Shown here piece after piece: positions 8,448-16,700 of a stretch of 56,503 nt of DNA. The notes below the pieces were generated by a model. The model ran no database searches and was not told the origin of the DNA. It saw only the letters and a list, made by a program, of their open reading frames with translations. Both the position numbers and the translations under genes were made by a program. The stretch is from a virus: the IMG/VR virus record IMGVR_UViG_3300025417_000026, positions 1-56,503 of that record. One strand, 5' to 3'. The first letter of the stretch is position 1; every line of letters begins with the position of its first letter.

Positions 8448-11258
8448 ATGTCTGGTGGAGTCTCAAATTCAAGTATTCTAATTAAACGTTCCACGGCTAC
8501 TGGTCGTCCTAGTTCGCTTAAATCCGGTGAGTTAGCTTACTCATATCTCTCAAACACAATCTTTATCGGTACATCCGATGGTACTAGCACACTAAACGTT
8601 GGCGGTCAGTACTACACATCACAACTTGATTCAGCAACACCGTTAAACGTTGCGAACACAATCGTTAGACGAGATGCCGCAGGTAATTCGTATTTCGGTA
8701 ACGTTGTTGTTTCTGGTTTCATTACCGGTACAATTCAAGGTACTTCTAATAACGCAACAGCACTTGCATCACCACAGAACTTTGGTATTTCTGGTGGTGA
8801 TATTACTGCTTCAAACATTGCTTTTAACGGTACTTCTGCTGTAATATTAAGCGCATCACTTAATAACGTTAGCGGTTTAAGTGGTGGTACAGTCGGTTCT
8901 AATACTTCTATTCCTGTTATCACTTACGGTGCAAACGGTAGAATTTTAAACGTTTCTTCTGTAACAGTAAGTGCAAACTATCAACCCGCATTTGATTGGG
9001 CAAACTCTGCATACAATGCGGCAAATAGTTCAAGTAATACAGCATTTAGTGCTTATGCAAGAGCAAATGCCGCCTACAATCAAGCAAATAGCGCATATTC
9101 TTTAGCAACCACAGCAGAATCAGATGCTCAGACAGGTATTACAAATGCGGCACAAGCATATTCAGCCGCTTGTACAGCACAACAACTTGCACAAAGTGCC
9201 TATACTGCACAAAATACAACAGCATCTTTTGCTAATAGCGCCTTTGGTCAAGCTAACTCTGCCGCTGTATTTGCTAACGGTGCGTTTGCATCAGCAAATG
9301 CTGTCCAGTTCACAATTACTGACGGCACACACTCTAATACATTCTATAGATCCGGTACATTAACAGTTACAGGAACTACTGGTGTAACAGCAGTCGCTTC
9401 TGCAAACACATTAACATTTGGTACAGATAACACAGTATTACGTTCTAATACAACATCAGGTATCGGTGCTACACAAAATATTAATACTTCATTAAGTATA
9501 ACAGGCAACTTGACAACAGGTAATATCATACCTTCGTCTGCTTACATGTCTATCGGTACATTTGCAAACCCTGTTCAAGAGTTGTATGTTTCTTCTAACT
9601 CATTGAATGTTGGTGGTATTTCTTTAAGCAATACAGGTAGTGTATTAACAATCGGTGGTGGTGTAACTGATTTAGCAGTAAGCACATCATTTGGACCATT
9701 GTCTAACATTGCATCAGTCGCAAATACTGGTTACAACTTTGTTAATACTGGCGGTACAGTTAATGGTAACGTTAACATCGTTGGTAACTTAGTAGTTCGT
9801 GGTACAACAACACAAGTCGATACTACAACAGAAACAACAACAGCAGGTACAATTGGTCTAGCCGCTAATAATACTGGTGACGTTATTGATATCGGTCTAT
9901 ACGGAACATATGTTAACGGTACTACAAAACTTACCGGTTTGGTTAGAGGACCAGGAACAAGTAACTACTACTTGTTTAATAATATCAATGCTACTGAACT
10001 TTCTGGTAACAACATTCCATCCGCAGACTTTACTGCCGCAAACTCAGCAACATTGTATGCTAACGTTGTTTCTTATCAAACATCATCTAGCGGCCAAGCA
10101 ACATTCGGTTCTGTCGTATCAAATACTGCAATTGCTGTATCTTCTGGTGGTACTGGTGCCGCAACATTCTCTGCTGGTCAAATCTTAGTTGGTAACGGCA
10201 CAGGTGCTCTACAAGTTCTTGCAAATACAGGTACTGCCGGTACATATGGTAATGCAAATACTATTGCAGTAACAACTACAGATGCTTATGGTCGTGTTTC
10301 TGGCGTAACAAATACAGCAATATCCGGTCTAACAGTAACACAAGGTGGTACTGGTGCATCGTCATTCTCTGCTGGTCAGATTGTTATCGGAAACGGTTCT
10401 GGTGCATTACAAGTTCTTGCTAACACAGGAACTGCTGGTACATACGGTAATGCTAATACGATTGCAGTTACAACAACAGATGCATACGGACGTGTTTCTG
10501 GTATAACAGCAACACCAATTGCTATCACATCTGGTCAAATTACAAATACGACAGGTAATACAGGTACTTCAGTTGTCTTATCAGCTTCACCAACATTAAC
10601 TGGTACTACACAAGTTGCCACGATAGTTGCCGCAGTTGCTAATGCATCATCTGCTAATATTACAACAGCAAACGTTGGAACATTATACGCTAATACAGTC
10701 TCAGTCGGTGGTGGTTTAACATATACCGCTTCAGGATTGTTTGCTGGATTCTCTTCTAATGCTAACAACTATCAGCAAGTTGTAATTGAGAACGCAAATA
10801 CAGGTACTCAAGCATCAGCAGACTTCATTGTTTCTAACGGCATTTCAACTGATGGAGCCTTCTACGGTGACTTCGGTATGAACGGTCAGAACTTCTCTGG
10901 TTCTGGTTCATTGAATACTGCTAATACTGTTTACTTGTATGCCGCTAACGTTGATTTAGCAATCGGTACTACAACATCAAATGCTATTCACTTTGTTGTT
11001 AATAACGGTACAACAGATGCCGCCACAATTGCATCTAACGGTATGTTCTCATTAGCGACTGCTCTTGGTACTGCATACGGTGGTACTGGTGCTTCATCAT
11101 TTACATCTGACGGTATTATCTACGGTAACGGTGGTGGTGCTCTACAAGCAACAGTAGCCGCTGGTACTTCAGACCAAGCATACACTAACCAAGTGTTGAC
11201 AGTTACTAACTCTGGTGTTCCAGTTTGGTCATCTGCTGTTGATGGAGGCACGTTCTAA
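8448..11258 (+). CDS. Tail fibre protein with GGTGA repeats, 936 residues
   Basis: The N-terminus (ILIKRSTATGRPSSLKSGEL then LAYSYLSNTIFIGTSDG) is of Mtd_N type, as in the 707-residue fibre. A short heptad shaft lies near residues 185-285. The TGGTVNGNVNIVGNL / VIDIGLYGTY / GLVRGPG module occupies about 425-505. Two exact-length 66-residue repeats follow, each opening GGTGA and holding NTGTAGTYGNANTIAVTT; they start at bases 10146 and 10344, and a third partial copy (GGTGASSF) lies near the end. The GGTGA motif is frequent in phage fibres. The protein ends VDGGTF. The ribosome site is AAAAGGAA about 8 nt before ATG. Confidence 0.85.
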   Translation: MSGGVSNSSILIKRSTATGRPSSLKSGELAYSYLSNTIFIGTSDGTSTLNVGGQYYTSQLDSATPLNVANTIVRRDAAGNSYFGNVVVSGFITGTIQGTSNNATALASPQNFGISGGDITASNIAFNGTSAVILSASLNNVSGLSGGTVGSNTSIPVITYGANGRILNVSSVTVSANYQPAFDWANSAYNAANSSSNTAFSAYARANAAYNQANSAYSLATTAESDAQTGITNAAQAYSAACTAQQLAQSAYTAQNTTASFANSAFGQANSAAVFANGAFASANAVQFTITDGTHSNTFYRSGTLTVTGTTGVTAVASANTLTFGTDNTVLRSNTTSGIGATQNINTSLSITGNLTTGNIIPSSAYMSIGTFANPVQELYVSSNSLNVGGISLSNTGSVLTIGGGVTDLAVSTSFGPLSNIASVANTGYNFVNTGGTVNGNVNIVGNLVVRGTTTQVDTTTETTTAGTIGLAANNTGDVIDIGLYGTYVNGTTKLTGLVRGPGTSNYYLFNNINATELSGNNIPSADFTAANSATLYANVVSYQTSSSGQATFGSVVSNTAIAVSSGGTGAATFSAGQILVGNGTGALQVLANTGTAGTYGNANTIAVTTTDAYGRVSGVTNTAISGLTVTQGGTGASSFSAGQIVIGNGSGALQVLANTGTAGTYGNANTIAVTTTDAYGRVSGITATPIAITSGQITNTTGNTGTSVVLSASPTLTGTTQVATIVAAVANASSANITTANVGTLYANTVSVGGGLTYTASGLFAGFSSNANNYQQVVIENANTGTQASADFIVSNGISTDGAFYGDFGMNGQNFSGSGSLNTANTVYLYAANVDLAIGTTTSNAIHFVVNNGTTDAATIASNGMFSLATALGTAYGGTGASSFTSDGIIYGNGGGALQATVAAGTSDQAYTNQVLTVTNSGVPVWSSAVDGGTF
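10146..10541 (+). repeat. Two tandem 66-codon repeats in fibre gene
   Basis: Two 198-base units starting at 10146 and 10344 encode nearly identical 66-residue stretches beginning GGTGA and including TDAYGRVSG. DNA identity is high but not complete, with mostly synonymous differences, so the duplication is older than the 63-base one in the giant fibre. They probably form repeated beta knobs along the fibre. Confidence 0.75.
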
Positions 11259-11261
11259 ATA
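11254..11261 (+). promoter_or_regulatory. Candidate late promoter (TCTAAATA)
   Basis: One mismatch to the T4 late element TATAAATA, overlapping the stop codon of the preceding fibre gene. Using T4 spacing, transcription would start near 11267 and leave a 20-nt leader containing a TAGGAG ribosome site before the ATG at 11288. Confidence 0.5.
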
Positions 11262-11287
11262 GATTATTAATATATTAGGAGTTTGAA

Positions 11288-11854
11288 ATGGATAATGAAA
11301 AGTATTTGAGTGGTTATGTTGACATATTAAAAAATGCATCAAGTGAATTGCAAAATAATAATTTTACTTTACAAGCGAATTTGAAGTTTTTAGAGTCTGC
11401 TCTGAGAGAGCAAGGAGAGCAGACTCAAAAATACATGATGATGGTTGCCGATTATGAAAAAGAAAAAGCTGAAAAAAGTGACGATGAAAATGAAACATTA
11501 ACACAATTAAAAGCTGACAATGAGAAATTGAAAAAAGAATTATCTGAAAAGAATGATTCTTTATCTCAAAGTCAAACGAAACTGGATAATATTAAAATTG
11601 AATTGCGTGATGAAATTCAACGATTGAAAAATCAAGTTGAACATTTGAATCAAGTTAATGGTACACTAACGTCTGCACAAAATGAAAATGCTCAATTAAA
11701 AACTGAGAACAGCAGTCTTAAAGGTGAAATTGAAAATTTGAAACAGACTATTGCAACAACAATTGCCGCTAACCAAACTCCACAAAAAACGAAGTCGTTT
11801 GTTAAACAAAAGACTTTGCCGACACAATCAATAGAAGACGGTGGAAATTTCTAA
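11288..11854 (+). CDS. Long coiled-coil protein within the fibre array
   Basis: The 188 residues are very unlike the neighbours: charged, Lys/Glu/Gln/Asn-rich and almost entirely predicted coiled coil from about residue 10 to 160 (LKADNEKLKKELSEKNDSLS and ENAQLKTENSSLKGEIENLK are clear leucine heptads). The last 25 residues are basic and flexible and end IEDGGNF, the same terminal motif as two neighbouring structural proteins. It has a good TAGGAG ribosome site and a candidate late promoter, so it is probably a virion or assembly protein, for example a fibre spacer, whisker-like element or chaperone. The choice among these is inference. Confidence 0.75.
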   Translation: MDNEKYLSGYVDILKNASSELQNNNFTLQANLKFLESALREQGEQTQKYMMMVADYEKEKAEKSDDENETLTQLKADNEKLKKELSEKNDSLSQSQTKLDNIKIELRDEIQRLKNQVEHLNQVNGTLTSAQNENAQLKTENSSLKGEIENLKQTIATTIAANQTPQKTKSFVKQKTLPTQSIEDGGNF

Positions 11855-11858
11855 GTAA

Positions 11859-13460
11859 ATGGCAAATACAATAGTAAAAATTAAAAAATCAGGTGTAACT
11901 GGTAACGTACCAGGTTCACTAGCATTGGGTGAGTTAGCAATTAACTATACCGATGGATTATTGTATTTTGCTAATGCTACAGGTGTCAGAGCATTTTCGG
12001 CTAACGACTCAATTCTCGCAAACGCCGCCTTTGCACAAGCTAATGCCGCTTTCAATGCGGCTAATAGCAGTTCAGGTACAGCGGCCGCTTATAATCAAGC
12101 CAATGCCGCTTTTGCTCAAGCAAATAATATTTCTAGTTATGCTAATGCACAGATAGCAATTACACAAGGTGTTGATACAACTCAGAATACAAACATTAGT
12201 TCTGCTCAGTTGTTCGCTAACGGTGCATTTACTGCCGCTAATGCGGTTAATACTTACGCATATGCCGCTTATGCATCTCAAAATATTACCGCTGGTTTTG
12301 CGAATGCCGCCTATACTTTAGCAAACACAGTAAATGTATACTCATATAGTGCATACGGTTTTGCAAATACAATTAACGTTTATGCTTATAGTGCTTATAG
12401 CGCACAGAACATAACAGCAAGTTTTGCGAATGCCGCTTTCGCTCAAGCTAATGCGGCCTTTAATCAAGCCAATACAGGTTCAAGTTCTGCACCCGCTTTT
12501 AATCAAGCGAATGCCGCATTTATACAAGCAAACAATGCATATAATAAAGCAAATAGTGCTTTAGCAAATACTGGTGGTACTTTAACTGGTTCTCTAGGTA
12601 TTACAGGTTCGTCATCAAACATTGTTGTTTCTCAGAGTGCGACAGCAAGTGATGTAACAAACACATTCAATCATTTATATACTTTAGGTTTATTCTCTGG
12701 TAATACCGACCAGTCAATACAAGTTGGTGCACAGAACTTCGCCAACACAGCAAATTCATCTACCGATTTTGCGTTGTACAATAATATTGGTACCGATACT
12801 AATAACTATATTGATTTAGGTATCACAAGTAAAGCATATAATACAACACTAAACGGTTTCACAGCATCACAACCAGGTGACGGATATCTATATTCTAACG
12901 GTGTTAACTTATTACTAGGTACATATACACCTGGTACTAATATGAAAGTGTTTATTGGTGGCTATACATCAGCAAACGTTTCTACAACATTTAATGCACC
13001 GAACACAGCATCAAGTTCAAATACTACAGGCACTCTGCTCGTTCAAGGTGGTGTAGGTGTAACTGGTAATGTATACTCAGATAAGATTTATACAAACGGA
13101 CTATATTATGCCGCTAACGGTAACCCAATATCAACTGGTGGAGGTGGTGGCACAAGTTTAGTCTATACAGCCGCTACGACACCACCAGCATCAGGAAATA
13201 ACAAAGGTGACCAGTGGTACAATACTGCAACTAATGTATTGTATGAATGGGCAACTGACGGTACAAGTTACTTCTGGTTAGACACAATATCACCAGTATA
13301 TTCAAATACTGCAAACGTAAACATAATTACATCTGGTAATGTTAATACTAATGTGGTCTTTGCGAACTCGGTATATATAGGAACTCAAAATGCAAATTCA
13401 TATATACAATCATACATTCAACAAAACACGATACATCCACTAATGTTTGTGGGTCTATAG
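11859..13460 (+). CDS. Short tail fibre/adaptor, first gene of adhesin cassette 1
   Basis: The 533-residue protein starts with an Mtd_N-like segment (VPGSLALGELAINYTDGLLY), has an Ala/Asn heptad shaft at about residues 48-240, then a beta region. The module GDQWYNTATNVLYEWATDG ... FWLD lies near residues 448-475 and recurs in the adaptors at 18866 and 24188. The tail is IGTQNANSYIQSYIQQN followed by the hydrophobic end HPLMFVGL, closely matching the end of the adaptor at 24188. It is followed by a small beta-sandwich gene and a giant lectin gene. The likely role is anchoring those to the baseplate or a fibre; this is inferred from the repeated gene order. Confidence 0.8.
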   Translation: MANTIVKIKKSGVTGNVPGSLALGELAINYTDGLLYFANATGVRAFSANDSILANAAFAQANAAFNAANSSSGTAAAYNQANAAFAQANNISSYANAQIAITQGVDTTQNTNISSAQLFANGAFTAANAVNTYAYAAYASQNITAGFANAAYTLANTVNVYSYSAYGFANTINVYAYSAYSAQNITASFANAAFAQANAAFNQANTGSSSAPAFNQANAAFIQANNAYNKANSALANTGGTLTGSLGITGSSSNIVVSQSATASDVTNTFNHLYTLGLFSGNTDQSIQVGAQNFANTANSSTDFALYNNIGTDTNNYIDLGITSKAYNTTLNGFTASQPGDGYLYSNGVNLLLGTYTPGTNMKVFIGGYTSANVSTTFNAPNTASSSNTTGTLLVQGGVGVTGNVYSDKIYTNGLYYAANGNPISTGGGGGTSLVYTAATTPPASGNNKGDQWYNTATNVLYEWATDGTSYFWLDTISPVYSNTANVNIITSGNVNTNVVFANSVYIGTQNANSYIQSYIQQNTIHPLMFVGL

Positions 13461-13469
13461 GGGATATCA

Positions 13470-13799
13470 ATGGCAGTTAATTATAAAATTTTAGGACAAT
13501 CTAATCCGGCCGCTAATACTACCACAACAGTATACACGGTTCCTGCGGCCACTCAAACTGTCGTTTCAACTATTCAAGTTTGCAATCTCTCACCAAACAC
13601 ATCAAGTTTTTCTATAGCGGCACAAAAAGCAGGTGCATCATTAGCAAACTCAATGTATCTTGCATATCAAACACCAATACCTGGTAACGATTCAATCAAT
13701 TACACATTAGGTGTAACTCTTGGTAATACAGATGTAGTATCTGTTTCAGCAAACACAGGGAACATAACATTCTCTTTATTCGGATCTGAACTTTCATAA
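13470..13799 (+). CDS. Small beta-sandwich protein, cassette 1
   Basis: The 109 residues run YKILGQSNPAANTTTTVYTV ... QTVVSTIQVCN ... SLANSMYLAYQTPIPGNDSI ... GNTDVVSVSAN ... FSLFGSELS. The genes at 24749 and 30051 are clear paralogues sharing the LGQ/LAQ opening, the P.ND/P.YDS turn and the FG[SC]E[LI][ST] ending. All predicted strands, no signal peptide. An AGGGGA ribosome site precedes the ATG and the stop overlaps the next ATG (TAATG). It resembles small tail-associated proteins of marine myophages; function unknown. Confidence 0.8.
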   Translation: MAVNYKILGQSNPAANTTTTVYTVPAATQTVVSTIQVCNLSPNTSSFSIAAQKAGASLANSMYLAYQTPIPGNDSINYTLGVTLGNTDVVSVSANTGNITFSLFGSELS

Positions 13800-16700
13800 T
13801 GGGAATTAGAAGAGCATCAATTGGTACGACAGCCGAAAGAACGGTTAGAAATCAGAGCATATTGCTACCGACTGGTGGTGCTGTTTCTACTGGTATAACA
13901 ACTGTTGTTTATACTGACAGCAATTATAATACGCTAACTGCTAATGCGGCCGCTACAACATACGGTACGTTTAGAATTTTAGGTACCGGTTTTTCACCAG
14001 GTGCAAATGTTTTGGTAGCTAACACAAGTTCAGGAACCATTGCAAACGTCACATCAAATACAACATATATAGGTGCAACTGAAATTCGTGCAAACGTAAG
14101 TGTGACTGCTGGTAACTACGCATTGTACGTTTTTAATCCTAACGGTTCAGCGGCAATCTATTATTCTGGTGTAACATTTCAACCATATCCTGTGTGGACA
14201 GCAACGAGTTATGCATCTGCCACTACAGTTTCTGTTCAACTTTTAACATCTTCTACTGCTGTCGAACAGCCTATTACATATTCTTTAGTATCAGGTACGT
14301 TACCTACAGGTACAACATTGGCGGCTAACGGTTTAATTAGTGGTACTGCTACAGGTATTCCTAATGCTGGTCAAACATTCACATTTACAGTTGCCGCAAC
14401 AGACATCTATAATGAAACGACACAGGCATCAATCAGTTTAACAATTACGGTAGCTGATGCATATTTTGATTACACTACATTGTTGTTGAATGGTGAGACT
14501 AATTCGAACACTTATATACAAGATGCCGGTGCAAATAATTTTACGCTAACCCCATATGGTTCTTCAACATCAAATAGATTCAGCCCTATGTGGGGCGATG
14601 GTTATTATGGTAATTCTTTTGATGGTAGTTCTGGGTTTTTAATAACAGCGGCCAATTCTATTCTTGCACCTTCAGCAGATTTTACAGCAGAGGCTTGGGC
14701 ATACACTACAATTAATAATAACTTTCAAGGTATAATGAGTACAAGAGATTCCGGTTCAACAACAGGTTGGGGAATCACAATAAATTCATCAGGATACTTA
14801 GAATTTGTTTGTACTGGTGCAACAGCATATACAGGTACATTAGCACCTTTAAACAGATGGTTTCATGTTGCAATGTCAAAAGTCGGAAGTACTGTATACT
14901 GTTATTTGAATGGTGTTCAAGTTGGAACTTTACCAAGTTCGCCGGCAATTAGCTACAATAGTCTTGGGTTAAGTCTTGGTAGATACTATAGTAACGGTAG
15001 TAATCAATATTGGTTAAATGGTTATATTAGTAATGCACGTTATATAAATGGAACCGGCATATACACAGGAAGTAGTTTTACAGTTCCTACAACACCATTG
15101 ACAGCGATTGCAAATACTGCTGTCCTAACTTGTCAATCAAATAGATTTATTGATAATGGTCCTAACGGATTGGCAATAACACCGTCAGGTACAGTTAAAG
15201 TAGTACCTAATCAACCATTTGGTTCAATACCAACAACATCAACAGCAAATACAAACAATACTGGTTACTATAGTGCTCAGTTTGATGGTAGTACGGGGTA
15301 TTTAAATCTAGGGGGTCAATCGACATTTGCATTTGGCTCTAATAGTTTTACTATTGAGGCTTGGATATACCCATTAACCGCTAGTCAAACATCTGTTATA
15401 ACTGATTTTAGACCCTCAGGAGGTAGCGGAGTATATCAATTATTTTATTTAAATTCAGGTGCTTTAACTTATTGGGTAAACGGCACAGGTGTTATTGTAG
15501 GAAGCTCGCCAGTTGCTGGCGTATGGAGCCACGTTGCAGTAGTAAGGAACGGTACAAGTACAATTATGTATTTAAATGGTGTTCAAACAGGTTCTACGTA
15601 TTCAGATTCTAATAGTTATCTTAATGGCGCCAACGCTCCAGTAATTGGAGGTTTAGGCTATACGAGAGGCCAAAACATTTTTAACGGCTATATTTCTAAC
15701 TTTCGTATTGTTAATGGTACCGCAGTATATACTTCAAACTTCACCCCACCGACCACACCACTAACAGCAGTTACAAATACTTCTCTATTAACATTACAAA
15801 ATTCTGTTATTGTTGATAACTCTGCAAATGCATTTACTTTGACACCGACTGGTTCAGTTATAGTATCTAAGAATCAACCATTTGCTTCACCGACAGTTAC
15901 AAGTAATACTATAACACCAAGTGTTTATGGTAGCGTATTGCTTGATGGATCAACAGGATACATGCAAGTACAAGAATCATCTAATCCTGCATTTGCACTT
16001 TCAGGTGATTTTACAATTGAATTGTGGTATTATCCAACAGGTACATCAGGTGGTTACATATACGCACAAACTGTAAGTGGTACAAATTGGTGTATTATTG
16101 GTGCAAGTACTACAACATTAACTGCCGCACAATTTACCGCAACAACGAGTGGTGCTGGCACCGCACAGAATAGTGCGGCAGTTGGAAATCCATATTCATG
16201 GAATCACTTAGCAGTTTGTAGAAAAAGTGGACAAGTAACTGTCTACTTAAATGGTGTTGGTGGTACATCAGTTACAAATACAACATCAATACCATCAACA
16301 TACTTACCAACCATTAGCGGTTATTCACATTCACAAACAGGTTTATTTGCTGGTTATATTTCAAACATTAGGGTAATTAACGGTACCGCAGTTTATACGA
16401 ATAACTTTATACCCCCAACTAGCCCACTAACAGCAGTTGCAAATACATCAGTATTATCATTGCAATATAAAAATTCAGCAAATAACAATGTGTATTATGA
16501 TGACAGCCCAAATAATTTAGTAATTTCTAGAACAGGCATTCCAACACAAGGTACATTTAGCCCATTTAGTCCAACAGGATGGAGTAATTACTTAGGTGGT
16601 TCTGGTTACTATATTGTTTCAAATTCAACCCCAATATCAACAACAACTTCAACATTCACTATTGAAGGTTGGATAAACATGTCGGCAACGCCAGGAGGTT

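Noticed and set aside
494-13460. Short regular repeats as a CRISPR array
   Set aside because: The repeats are coding heptads with no unique spacers and continuous open frames.
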